27,810 nt of DNA from Deltaproteobacteria bacterium (GTDB lineage Bacteria > Desulfobacterota > DSM-4660 > Desulfatiglandales > HGW-15). Below the pieces are notes generated by a model that was not told the origin of the DNA, searched no databases, and was given only the letters and a program-made list of their open reading frames with translations. This document shows positions 15,540 to 22,980 of this stretch, piece after piece. The stretch is taken from the NCBI GenBank assembly GCA_019308985.1, contig JAFDHB010000027.1, positions 1 through 27,810 on the forward strand, given 5' to 3'. Position 1 is the first letter of the stretch; each line of letters opens with the position of its first letter. The position numbers were made by a program, and so were the translations under genes.

Positions 15540-16859
15540 ATGAGAGGCAAAATGTCACAAAGCAGAAGGTTGAAGGGGAAGATGTTTGCGTTCATCCTCG
15601 GGATGGCTGTTTTGGGATTTCTGGCTAATGTCACGGATGCCTATGCCAAAGAGAGGAAGCTAAAATTTCTGGTCACCACCGGTCTTTCCGGCCCCTTAGG
15701 TGCCATGGGGGCAGGTTATGACCGAGGCATGAGGATGGCCATCGATGAGATTAACAAGAAAGGCATCAAGGGCTTTTCAGGAATTGAGTACAAGGTTGTG
15801 GATACGGAATGCAAGCCCTCGGTCATGCTGCGCAAGTTGAGAAGGGAGATCCGTACCTGGAAACCTGATATGGTTTTTGGGGCGATTTTGGAAACCACCA
15901 TCAGGGTCTGGTGCGCGGAGCTACCTAAATTCAAGGTCCCAGGCTTTGTGGGGGGGCATCTGGGCCTACACAAATATCTACCGCCCGGTGAAGTCCCGAC
16001 AAGCAAGTGGGTTTTTTACTATGGTTTCCCTGAATACTACAGCGGATATCTTGCCGGAAAATTCCTGCATGAAAAGGGCGCCAAGAGAGTCGGCTTTCTG
16101 GCAGCGGATTACGATTGGGGTTACGGACAAAGCTGGGGCTTGAAGGGTTACTGGGAGGAGCACGGCAGGCCTTTCGAGATCGTGGCCTTTGGTTACACTC
16201 CTATAGATAAAGTGGATTTGAGCACCGAGGTAATGATGATAAAGAACGCAAACCTGGATGCCATGTTCAGCCCCTATACTGGCTCCGGGTGGTGGGCCCT
16301 GCCCAAGATGCTGAAAGATGCGGGAGCGATGCCGACATACTTCGTCTGGGAAATAAGTTACAGCAACATGGGCTCAGCAAAACTATCCGGTGAGTATGGG
16401 GCCGAGGGTACTTACAGCTTGGCGGATCACGATCCTTCCAGTGAGGCCTGGAAGGCCTTTGTCAAGAGGTGGAGGGCAAGGTACGGTGAGAAGAGCTACC
16501 CCGACGCCTACGGCAACAACTACTATGAGGGCATCTACTGGGCAGTAGAGGCATTCGAGCGGATCGGCCCCGACAACCAGGACCCGGACAAGGTTGTTGA
16601 GGTCTTGCAGAAGACCTCTGTCCGGAACGTAAACGTGGGGCACATGGGCCCGACGTGCCCTTACGGGACCAACCAGGGCGCCAAGGGGTCGATAATCAGG
16701 TTTGTTAAGGGGTCATCAGATCTGGATCCCAGCTTCAACCTGCACCCTACCTTGGTGGAGATCTTCGATGTCCCTAAGATGGACCTGAAGCAGCTCCTGG
16801 ACAAGGTCAAGGGCATGAAGAAACTGGAGCGAGGCGAGAGGTATCCGGCGGCAAAGTAG
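15540..16859 (+). CDS. livK: Branched-chain amino acid-type ABC transporter, periplasmic binding protein
   Basis: This 439-residue protein starts with a signal peptide (basic MRGKMSQSRRLKGK, hydrophobic FAFILGMAVLGFL, cleavage probably after AYA at residue 36) and then the type I periplasmic binding fold of the LivK/HBP family: KLKFLVTTGLSGPLGAMG, GMRMAIDEINKKG, KRVGFLAADYDWGYGQS and YYEGIYWAVEAF. No lipobox Cys is seen, so a soluble periplasmic protein is expected. It is longer than E. coli LivK (about 370), as is usual for aromatic-acid and amide-binding relatives. A good GGAGG lies 10 bases before ATG 15540. It is the first gene of a complete transporter operon next to the hydantoinase genes, so its ligand is probably the catabolic substrate rather than leucine. 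Confidence 0.9.
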   Translation: MRGKMSQSRRLKGKMFAFILGMAVLGFLANVTDAYAKERKLKFLVTTGLSGPLGAMGAGYDRGMRMAIDEINKKGIKGFSGIEYKVVDTECKPSVMLRKLRREIRTWKPDMVFGAILETTIRVWCAELPKFKVPGFVGGHLGLHKYLPPGEVPTSKWVFYYGFPEYYSGYLAGKFLHEKGAKRVGFLAADYDWGYGQSWGLKGYWEEHGRPFEIVAFGYTPIDKVDLSTEVMMIKNANLDAMFSPYTGSGWWALPKMLKDAGAMPTYFVWEISYSNMGSAKLSGEYGAEGTYSLADHDPSSEAWKAFVKRWRARYGEKSYPDAYGNNYYEGIYWAVEAFERIGPDNQDPDKVVEVLQKTSVRNVNVGHMGPTCPYGTNQGAKGSIIRFVKGSSDLDPSFNLHPTLVEIFDVPKMDLKQLLDKVKGMKKLERGERYPAAK

Positions 16860-16870
16860 GGTTTCACCGG

Positions 16871-16900
16871 GGTTGCCTGGGTTGTTTGACTCAGGCAACC
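16871..16900 (+). other. Stable hairpin between livK and livG
   Basis: GGTTGCCTG (16871-16879) and CAGGCAACC (16892-16900) form a perfect 9-bp stem with a 12-base loop. No T-run follows. Hairpins after a binding-protein gene commonly protect its mRNA and keep the other transporter genes at lower level; partial attenuation is also possible. Confidence 0.6.
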
Positions 16901-16925
16901 ACACCTGCGGGGGTGGAAGACATCT

Positions 16926-17639
16926 ATGGTAGAGGCAATGCTCGATGTAAAAAACATCAGCTTGGCCTTTGACGGACTCAAGGCCTTAGATAACGTCAGC
17001 CTTTGCGTGGAAGAGGGCAGGATATTCAGCTTGATCGGGCCAAATGGAGCAGGAAAGACCACCCTGTTCAATGTGATTACAGGGTCCCTCCGGCCCGACG
17101 GGGGGCAGGTAAGGTTCATGGGCAAGGATATCACTGGCCTTAAGCCCTACCTGATCTGCCGTGAGGGAATCGCTCGCACCTTTCAGCTCAGGAATACCTT
17201 TCCAAACCTGAGCGTTTTTGACAATATCATGGCCGGAATGCTCAAAGAGCCCATCGGCAGGAGGGAGAGAAGGGAGAAGGTCCTGGAAATAATGGAGTTC
17301 CTTGGAATAGGGCGGATCGCAGAGGCCGTCGTGTCCAACATCCCTCCCTTAGACAGCAAGCTGGTGGAGCTGGCCAGGGCCCTGGCCACGAATCCCAAGC
17401 TGATCCTGCTGGATGAGTTGATCAGCGGATTGCTTCCATCTGAAACGGATAGGATCTGCGACATTATCGAAACCCTTCGCGAGAAGGGGCTCACCATCCT
17501 GCAGATCGGGCATGAGATCAAGCCGATCATGAGAACTTCGGATCGGATCTTTGTTCTGGATCAGGGCCACAATGTGGCCGATGGTCCACCTGAGGAGATC
17601 AAAAACAACAAAGATGTCTTGAGCTGTTACCTGGAATAG
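16926..17639 (+). CDS. livG: ABC transporter ATP-binding protein, LivG type
   Basis: This 237-residue ATPase energises the transporter from the cytoplasm together with LivF. Walker A is GPNGAGKTT (residues 38-46), the Q-loop region is ARTFQLRNTFPNLSVFDNIMAG, Walker B is LILLDELISG (about 158-167) and the H-loop His is in ILQIGHEIKPI. The ABC signature is atypical: the sequence before ELARALATNP reads NIPPLDSKLV rather than LSGGQ/LSYGQ. Some LivG subfamilies have such a degenerate signature, so it is not necessarily dead. ATG 16926 lies 66 bases after livK with GGTGGAAG upstream; ATG 16938 is an alternative. Confidence 0.9.
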   Translation: MVEAMLDVKNISLAFDGLKALDNVSLCVEEGRIFSLIGPNGAGKTTLFNVITGSLRPDGGQVRFMGKDITGLKPYLICREGIARTFQLRNTFPNLSVFDNIMAGMLKEPIGRRERREKVLEIMEFLGIGRIAEAVVSNIPPLDSKLVELARALATNPKLILLDELISGLLPSETDRICDIIETLREKGLTILQIGHEIKPIMRTSDRIFVLDQGHNVADGPPEEIKNNKDVLSCYLE

Positions 17640-17654
17640 CATAGGAGGCAGGGC

Positions 17655-18365
17655 TTGGGTGAACCTATTCTTAAAGTTACCAACCTTATCGCTGCTTATG
17701 GTCCGGTTGTTGTGATCAAGGGCATCGATTTCAATGCCTATGAAGGCGAGATAGTCGGGTTAGTCGGTCCCAACGGGGCAGGCAAGACCACGTTCCTGGA
17801 GGCGTTGGCGGGGAGCATCGAGATCAGAGAGGGGAAGATTCATCTCTTGGGTAAACGCATTGACGGCCTGCCGGTGATGAAACGGAGAAAAATGGGCATG
17901 TTGCTCATGCCCCAGGAAGACTATATCTTTCCCTTCATGCCGGTCAAGAGAAACTTGCAGGTGGCCGGCCTTTTCAACAGCAACGAGAAGAATAAGGAGT
18001 TGCTGGACTTTGTTTACGGGCTCTTCCCTGTTCTCAAGGCGAGGGAAAGGCAGATAGCCAACACCCTGAGCGGAGGGGAGCGAAAAATGCTCTCCGTTGG
18101 CATGGGTATTATGGCCGACGCCAGGGTCCTCCTGATCGATGAGCCTTCGATCGGACTGGCGCCCAAGATCGTGTCCGCACTGTTTGAGAATCTCAAGACA
18201 ATCAAAGAGGAGACCCGCAAGACACTCATCCTGTCGGAACAGAATGTCAAGATTCTCAATATTGCAGATCGCATCTTTGGACTTGAAGCCGGTGAGATAC
18301 GATTCTGCGAGAACACGGAGGACCTTGACGAGATGATGGTCAAGGAACTTTACATGGGAGAATGA
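17655..18365 (+). CDS. livF: ABC transporter ATP-binding protein, LivF type
   Basis: This 236-residue protein is the second ATPase subunit: Walker A GPNGAGKTT (38-46), Q-loop MLLMPQEDYIFP, a normal signature LSGGERKMLSVG (about 138-149), Walker B VLLIDEPSIGLAP and H-region LILSEQNVKI (the usual His position is Gln, as is typical for LivF). It starts with TTG at 17655, 6 bases after a strong GGAGG, and is 15 bases after livG. With its intact signature it complements the degenerate site of LivG in the heterodimer. Confidence 0.92.
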   Translation: MGEPILKVTNLIAAYGPVVVIKGIDFNAYEGEIVGLVGPNGAGKTTFLEALAGSIEIREGKIHLLGKRIDGLPVMKRRKMGMLLMPQEDYIFPFMPVKRNLQVAGLFNSNEKNKELLDFVYGLFPVLKARERQIANTLSGGERKMLSVGMGIMADARVLLIDEPSIGLAPKIVSALFENLKTIKEETRKTLILSEQNVKILNIADRIFGLEAGEIRFCENTEDLDEMMVKELYMGE

Positions 18366-18380
18366 TTTTGGAGGGCTAAC

Positions 18381-19241
18381 ATGATCTTAAGCGGAATTAT
18401 CAATGGCTTGATCATGGGAGGAATACTATCCCTGCCGGTGCTGGGAGTGGCCGTGGTCTACGGGATAACAGGTGTTCCCAATTTTGCCATCGGTCTGATA
18501 GGTGTTTTTGGGGGTTTTACGACCTGGTACTTCCTGTCCGTTGGTCTGCCCCTGGCCATTCTGATCGGGATCGCGGTCTGCTTTCCCATAGGCTACTTCC
18601 TCCAAAGCGTCTTACTGACGCCCTTGAGCCGAAAAAAAGGCGCAGATGTCACCCTTTTCTTCATCATCACATGCTCTTTCGGTTTTGTTGTGGAGGGTGC
18701 TATCCGTAGTCTGTTCCCACGGGCTACCATTAGTATCGCCTTTCCCCGCCTGGGAGCCGTCCATATTGGCGGGACCTCTGCGGAAGGATTCAAATTTGTG
18801 GCCCTCTTTGTTGCTGTGGCAACACTCATCATCATACGCCTGTTGGAACAACACACTAGGGCCGGGAGGTCACTGCAGGCCACGTCTCAGAATCTGAAGC
18901 TGGCCTCCTTGATGGGCATCAATACCAATCAGGTTTTTGGCATAGCCCATGGCGTAGGTTGCTCCTTGGCCGCTGTGGGGGCCATCTTGTGGGGGGGGCT
19001 CTACACCCTTGATATGGGGAGCGGCTGGTATCTAGGATTTGTCGGCTTTATTATTGCAGTCATAGGCGGTATCGGAAACATCTGGGGCGGATTGATCAGC
19101 GCCTTGATGATGGGCATGGTCATGAGCTTCGCCGGCTATCTGCTGGGCGGTGTATGGCAGAGCGTCATCCTGTATGGGATTGTGATTCTTGTTTTGATCA
19201 TGAGTCCTCGAGGGATATTGGGCAGTGAAAGATCTTTATAA
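18381..19241 (+). CDS. livH: ABC transporter permease, LivH type
   Basis: This 286-residue, highly hydrophobic protein has about eight membrane segments and the LivH start SGIINGLIMGGILSLPVLGVAVVYGITGVPNFAIG, where the GxxNFAxG-like motif is typical of the family. The cytoplasmic coupling loop ATSQNLKLASLMGINTNQVFGIAHGVG (about 170-196) is the EAA-like segment that contacts the ATPases. GGAGGG lies 6 bases before ATG 18381. Its last 17 bases overlap livM, indicating translational coupling. Confidence 0.91.
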   Translation: MILSGIINGLIMGGILSLPVLGVAVVYGITGVPNFAIGLIGVFGGFTTWYFLSVGLPLAILIGIAVCFPIGYFLQSVLLTPLSRKKGADVTLFFIITCSFGFVVEGAIRSLFPRATISIAFPRLGAVHIGGTSAEGFKFVALFVAVATLIIIRLLEQHTRAGRSLQATSQNLKLASLMGINTNQVFGIAHGVGCSLAAVGAILWGGLYTLDMGSGWYLGFVGFIIAVIGGIGNIWGGLISALMMGMVMSFAGYLLGGVWQSVILYGIVILVLIMSPRGILGSERSL

Positions 19242-20172
19242 AGAGATTGCAACCGTAATCGTCCTTCTCATTCCCCTTTCGTTTGTATTATGGGGAGGGT
19301 ATCTCCAGCAGGTTACCGGGTATTTGTACCTGTTTATCATTCAGGGATATGTGGCCTGGTTCTTGTTATTCAGAAGCGGCCAGCCCTTTTTTGGCTATTC
19401 CGTTACCATGGCCATGGGGGCGTATGGCACCATTGTTCTGACGGAAATATACAAATGGCCATTGTTGATTTCGGCCTTGGTCGGCTCCGGGATGGCCACA
19501 CTGATTAGTGTTGGCGTCTTTTTCGGCACGTCCAGGGCCAAAGGGTTCTACGTGGGTATGACATCCTTCCTGCTGGCCCTCCTCTTCCCCATGGTGGTAG
19601 AGGGAACCCGGGACATCTCAGGGGGCAGGAGCGGCATTTATTTCACCAGGCCTGATTCCCTGTTAGGACCGGATGTATTGTACCTGCTGATAGTTTTCTT
19701 GACCGCACTCATAGCGGCCGGGCTTTTTGCCTTCATGAGAACCAAGACCGGGACCATCCTGACCCTCATTTCTGAAAATGATGAACTCTCCCAGACCGTG
19801 GGGATCAATACCATCAAATACAAGGCATTGTCCTATGGCATTGCCGGCTTTCTTTCTGGAGTCGGGGGGGCACTTTACGTCAACTACAATGGTTTTATTT
19901 CATCAATAGATGTTGACGCCTTCACCACTCTCTACATCTACTTCATTCCCCTGCTCGGCGGAAGGAAGAGCTCCTATGGGCCGCTGATCGGTGCCTTGAT
20001 AGTGATCATGGTCCCTGAGCTGCTGTTATCGATTGAGAGATATCTCCGTATAATTATGGGAGTTGTCTTCATCTTAGTTATCACCTTCCTGCCCGAGGGC
20101 GTGGGGCCTAGTATAGAAAACATTCTAAATAGGATTATTTCAAGATTTCGGGCTCCCTCTGTTACTGTCTGA
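19225..20172 (+). CDS. livM: ABC transporter permease, LivM type
   Basis: This 315-residue inner-membrane protein has about eight to ten hydrophobic segments and LivM features: FRSGQPFFGYSVTMAMGAYGTI near the N-terminus, RTKTGTILTLISENDELSQTVGINTIKYKALSYGIAGFLSGVGGALY (coupling loop, about 172-218) and the C-terminal GGRKSSYGPLIGALIVIMVPELL. The start is GTG at 19225 inside livH. Together with livK, livG, livF and livH the five-component importer is complete. Confidence 0.9.
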   Translation: MKDLYKEIATVIVLLIPLSFVLWGGYLQQVTGYLYLFIIQGYVAWFLLFRSGQPFFGYSVTMAMGAYGTIVLTEIYKWPLLISALVGSGMATLISVGVFFGTSRAKGFYVGMTSFLLALLFPMVVEGTRDISGGRSGIYFTRPDSLLGPDVLYLLIVFLTALIAAGLFAFMRTKTGTILTLISENDELSQTVGINTIKYKALSYGIAGFLSGVGGALYVNYNGFISSIDVDAFTTLYIYFIPLLGGRKSSYGPLIGALIVIMVPELLLSIERYLRIIMGVVFILVITFLPEGVGPSIENILNRIISRFRAPSVTV

Positions 20173-20179
20173 GAAAGAT

Positions 20180-20530
20180 ATGAATTATCATCTTTTGGCA
20201 CGGAAGCTGGGCATTGAAAGCAACATGGCTTCCATCCGGGACATCGATACCCCTGTCCTGGAGCCGGAAGACAAGAGCAAGCTCCAATCCCGGTTGCTGG
20301 AGCAGATAGAGAAGGCTGTAGCCGAAGATGGGGCTGTTGTTCTCGGCTGTACGGGCATGCTGGGTTTAGGGCAGGCGCTTAGGGATGCCCTGGACAAGGG
20401 AGGGAAGTCAGTGCCTGTAGTGGAGCCGACAGCGGCCGCCATTGGGTTCTTGGAATCCATGATCCGCAGTGGTATCTCACACTCCAAGGTTACCTATCCA
20501 AAGCCCAGGGAAAAGGAGCGGGTTCTCTAA
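20180..20530 (+). pseudogene. Asp/Glu/hydantoin racemase, N-terminally truncated
   Basis: This 116-residue frame matches only the C-terminal half of the Asp/Glu/hydantoin racemase family (usually 220-245 residues): ARKLGIESNMASIRDIDTPVLEPED, then VVLGCTGMLGLG carrying the second catalytic Cys (residue 57) and VVEPTAAAIGFLESMI. The first half, with the first catalytic Cys, is absent; the preceding bases belong to the intact livM end 8 bases upstream. Two Cys act as the acid-base pair in this family, so the fragment cannot racemise alone. The ribosome-binding site is weak. In hydantoin catabolism such racemases interconvert D- and L-5-substituted hydantoins, which fits the neighbours. A deletion joined livM to the racemase middle. 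Confidence 0.8.
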
Positions 20531-20549
20531 CTGATCGGGGGAAACAGCT

Positions 20550-21068
20550 ATGGATGTAATCACCGCTATCAAGGGACGGCGTAGTGTTCGGAGCTTTACG
20601 GACGAACCGGTTGACAAGGAGACATTGATCAAACTGCTTGAAGCGGCTGTCTGGGCGCCGTCAGGCGGCAACGGACAGACCTGGCGCTTCGTGGTAGTGA
20701 CTGAAAAAAGCATGATGAACAAGATCAAGATGGTGAGCCCCGGGCTTTTGGGTGACCCTCAAGCAGTGATAGTCATAGCCCAAGACACCGATCTGGCCAG
20801 GCATAAGGGCGGTAAAATGGGCGTAGAGGCGATAATCAAAATGGACTCGGCCATGGCGGCCCAGAATATCATGCTGGCAGCCTATGAAATGGGTCTGGGT
20901 ACCTGTGTCATCGCTTCATTTCACCCGGGTGCCGTGGCCAAGCTTTTGGGGATGCCGGCTCATGTCATCCCGCAACTATTGGTCAGTATCGGTCATCCGG
21001 CAAAGATTCCTCCTCCGCCGGAACGGCTTTTCGATGGAATCTACTGGTTTGAGGCTTACGATGGATAA
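20550..21068 (+). CDS. Nitroreductase family protein
   Basis: This 172-residue protein is an FMN-dependent nitroreductase-fold enzyme: IKGRRSVRSFTDEPVDKETLIKLLEAAVWAPSGGNGQTWRFVVVT (residues 5-50) is the FMN-binding start, and AAQNIMLAAYEMGLGTCVIASF (about 105-126) the second conserved block, with the C-terminal SIGHPAKIPPPPER. Members reduce nitro groups, quinones, flavins or unsaturated rings with NAD(P)H. Within a ring-catabolic operon a ring-reducing role is conceivable, but the substrate is unknown. GGGGGAAA precedes ATG 20550, 19 bases after the racemase remnant, and the 3' end overlaps the DUF6092 gene by 8 bases. Confidence 0.88.
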   Translation: MDVITAIKGRRSVRSFTDEPVDKETLIKLLEAAVWAPSGGNGQTWRFVVVTEKSMMNKIKMVSPGLLGDPQAVIVIAQDTDLARHKGGKMGVEAIIKMDSAMAAQNIMLAAYEMGLGTCVIASFHPGAVAKLLGMPAHVIPQLLVSIGHPAKIPPPPERLFDGIYWFEAYDG

Positions 21069-21360
21069 GAAAGTCTTTGAAGAAAAGATCTTTGAGCTGA
21101 TCTCCTACGCAATTGTTTCGGCGAGGAACCTGCTGGAAGAACCTGCCCGTTACGGCCCCTTTCGCCTGGTGGACACGGCCAGCCGGCTGATCAGCATTTT
21201 GGATGAGTCCGGTATGTCCAGTGATCGCCTCAGGGCGATCAGGGATCAGATTGAGGAAGGGAAGTACAGCGTCATGGCCACAGAGGATGAGTTCGAGAAA
21301 TTTCTGGAGTCCACGGTCTTTTTCGTGGTGGATGCCATAGATGCCACCAGCGTAAGCTGA
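21061..21360 (+). CDS. DUF6092 family small protein
   Basis: The 99-residue protein is predicted to be all-helical and acidic: KKVFEEKIFELISYAIVSARNLLEEPARYGPFRLVDTASRLISILDE and a C-terminal EFEKFLESTVFFVVDAIDA. It fits DUF6092 as I know it, a small family found beside nitroreductase, racemase and hydantoinase genes, with no known function. It starts at ATG 21061 inside the end of the nitroreductase gene (8-base overlap), so both are translationally coupled. It may be a small accessory subunit of a pathway enzyme. It is the last gene of the island. Confidence 0.75.
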   Translation: MDKKVFEEKIFELISYAIVSARNLLEEPARYGPFRLVDTASRLISILDESGMSSDRLRAIRDQIEEGKYSVMATEDEFEKFLESTVFFVVDAIDATSVS

Positions 21361-21366
21361 ATCTGT

Positions 21367-21437
21367 GCACAAAAGCAGAGCAACCGATCCCCGCCCCGTA
21401 ACACCTGGAAGGCCGAGATCCTTCTGCTTGTTTGTGC
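21367..21437. other. Imperfect long-range hairpin after DUF6092
   Basis: GCACAAAAGCAGA (21367-21379) pairs with TCTGCT-TG-TTTGTGC (21423-21437) over 13 bp with a two-base bulge; AAGG/CCTT lies inside. It sits between the convergent DUF6092 and Crp-family genes, where a bidirectional terminator would be expected, but lacks a T-run. Confidence 0.45.
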
Positions 21438-21447
21438 CACCAATTAT

Positions 21448-21600
21448 GATGGCTTCGCAAAAAGTCCAATTTCTGCGTTGCGCTTCATCTCGTTGTGATT
21501 GCGGCGTACGCCAAGTACGCCTCATCACACGAGATTCGCGCGCCTTGAACTTGAAGCTTTTTACCTTGCCATCCCAATTTTGACTTTTTACGAGTTCATC
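21448..21600 (-). repeat. MITE-like interspersed repeat, copy 2 (inverted relative to copy 1)
   Basis: The ends are GATGGCTTCGCAAAAAGTC (21448-21466) and GACTTTTTACGAGTTCATC (21582-21600). They are imperfect inverted repeats of each other and match the ends of copy 1 (9551-9683) with the GAACTCG-type and GCTTCG-type ends exchanged, so the copies are inverted. The interior (ATTTCTGCGTTGCGCTTCAT, GCGTACGCCAAGTACGC) differs from copy 1. No ORF is present. Such short repeats are probably mobilised in trans. Confidence 0.75.
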
Positions 21601-21633
21601 AATCATGTGGTTAGATAAGAGTGCTTCCTCGGG

Positions 21634-22314
21634 CTAAAGGCGTCTTTCAGCCTCTGCCAGCTCTTCAAGCCCAGTCGGGTCCAGGATCTCGATGCGCCTC
21701 CCGTCCGTTTTTATCAATCCCTGCTGGGTCATCTTCCCCAGGATTCTGGAGAGGGTTTCAGGTATGGTGCCAAGCAGACTCGCCAATTGGCTCTTGGTAA
21801 TGTTGAGGTGTAATGTCTTTGATCCCTTTTCGTCGCTCAGGAAAAGGAGGTAAGCGGCCAAGCGTCCTGGCACCTCTTTCAGGGAAAGGTCGTCGATGAG
21901 ATTGGCGAACCTCCGCAACCGCCTGGAAAGGATGGCCAGCATATTCAAGGCGATGGAGGGATTCTTGGCGATCAGTTGGGAGAAAGAATGCCTAGGGAAG
22001 AAGAATATTCGGCTTTCCTCGATTGCCTCGGCATTCGCCGGGAACTTCTCCCCCGCAAACACGGCCACCTCTCCAAAAGGTTCCCCCCTTTCAAAGAGAT
22101 GAAGGATCTGTTCCTTGCCGTCAGGGGATAGTTTGAATATCTTCACGCGACCGGATATCACCACGTAGAATCCATTACCCTCGTCACCCTCTGAAAAGAT
22201 GACTTGGCCCTTATGAAAGGTATTGTCAACCACGATGCCGGCCAGGTCTTCTATTTGATCCTCGGGAAGCCCGTGAAAGAGCGGGGTACTTTCTATATGA
22301 CTTACGATATCCAT
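21634..22314 (-). CDS. Crp/Fnr-family transcriptional regulator
   Basis: This 226-residue protein has an N-terminal cyclic-nucleotide-binding-like domain (about residues 8-125; LFHGLPEDQIEDLAGIV, GQVIFSEGDEGNGFYVVISGRVKIFK, GEPFGEVAVFAGEKFPANAEA) and a C-terminal Crp-type HTH (about 160-205; ITKSQLASLLGTIPETLSRILGKMTQQGLI). No N-terminal FNR Cys cluster is present, so it is not an oxygen-sensing FNR; a small effector, or heme/NO sensing as in some relatives, is possible. The start at ATG 22314 is chosen because GGAAAAGG lies 5 bases upstream on the minus strand; ATG 22332 is possible. The frame is open to 22548, but those residues do not look family-like. The targets are unknown. Confidence 0.88.
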   Translation of the reverse strand: MDIVSHIESTPLFHGLPEDQIEDLAGIVVDNTFHKGQVIFSEGDEGNGFYVVISGRVKIFKLSPDGKEQILHLFERGEPFGEVAVFAGEKFPANAEAIEESRIFFFPRHSFSQLIAKNPSIALNMLAILSRRLRRFANLIDDLSLKEVPGRLAAYLLFLSDEKGSKTLHLNITKSQLASLLGTIPETLSRILGKMTQQGLIKTDGRRIEILDPTGLEELAEAERRL

Positions 22315-22747
22315 ACCGGCCTTTTCCAACATAACCCTGGTGTTGGAAACGAGGGTTGGGACTCGAGCTCCAAACACCGCCAAGACTATGTTCTTAGAGA
22401 GCGCGCTGGCACTTGATGTGCCAAAAGAACAATCTTGGACCCCAGTAGGAGAAATAATAGGATTGAAGTGTCTTTGTGTCAACCAATTTGGCCTTTCCCG
22501 ATTCACCATCAACCATCTGCCATTCGGCAGGCTTACGGTCCCCAGCATAGCCGAAGGACTGTATTGCGCTCATCCCTCGTCGCTGCGGTGTACCTGAAGG
22601 TACGCGCCACTTCTCGGGATTCCGCAGGCCTTGCACCTGATGCTTGCTGGTCACCCGGTTATCCCCAAAGCACTTGGTTTTGGTAGACAAACCAGAAGCT
22701 GACGGGATTTAGGCCTTTATATTAGAACCTCGATCATGTATATATCA
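22315..22747. other. Intergenic region upstream of the Crp/Fnr gene
   Basis: No gene is convincing here. A 98-residue minus-strand frame (22690-22394) has no recognised domain and no good ribosome-binding site; its composition resembles translated interspersed-repeat DNA. A small hairpin GTACCT-GA-AGGTAC lies at about 22589-22602. The region must hold the promoter of the Crp/Fnr gene on the minus strand, which was not identified with confidence. A possible plus-strand -10 (TATATA) lies near 22740. Confidence 0.4.
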
Positions 22748-22980
22748 GGGGGAAAAAGGCAGGGTATTGCCTGCATCTGGGGACTGCACCCAAGGCTTGC
22801 TCAATAATGGGGCGAAATACCAGCTCCCAGGAAAGCCCCGAAGGATGAATTGAATACGGTTCTGGCGCGGAACTCGCATGTGACATCATCTTGAAAGGCG
22901 CATGGAACGGCAACTCGGTTGCCTCGGTCCAAATTACGAAGCCGCCCGAACGTGTCGGCGGGGATAGCATAGAGAGGGGT
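22748..22980 (+). ncRNA. Putative structured 5' leader before the Cys-rich protein operon
   Basis: This GC-rich stretch has many short perfect helices and no ORF. They are GCAGG/CCTGC (22759-22763 with 22770-22774), GGTATT/AATACC (22763-22768 with 22816-22821), CTGGG/CCCAG (22777-22781 with 22826-22830; crossing the previous helix, so pseudoknotted), GGGGC/GCCCC (22809-22813 with 22835-22839), GGCAAC-TCG-GTTGCC (22909-22923) and CCGCC/GGCGG (22942-22946 with 22957-22961). The last lies just before the AGAGAGGGGT ribosome-binding site of the next gene. It may be a regulatory leader. No known riboswitch or RNA family was recognised. Confidence 0.3.

Noticed and set aside
9551..21600. Composite transposon made by the two flanking repeats
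   Set aside because: The repeats carry no transposase, differ in their interiors and show no target duplication around the whole unit.
22315..22548. N-terminal extension of the Crp/Fnr regulator
   Set aside because: The open frame extends upstream, but the added residues are not family-like and a good GGAAAAGG-ATG start exists at 22314.
22394..22690. 98-residue minus-strand ORF upstream of the Crp/Fnr gene
   Set aside because: It has no recognisable domain and no good Shine-Dalgarno, and the composition looks like translated repeat DNA.
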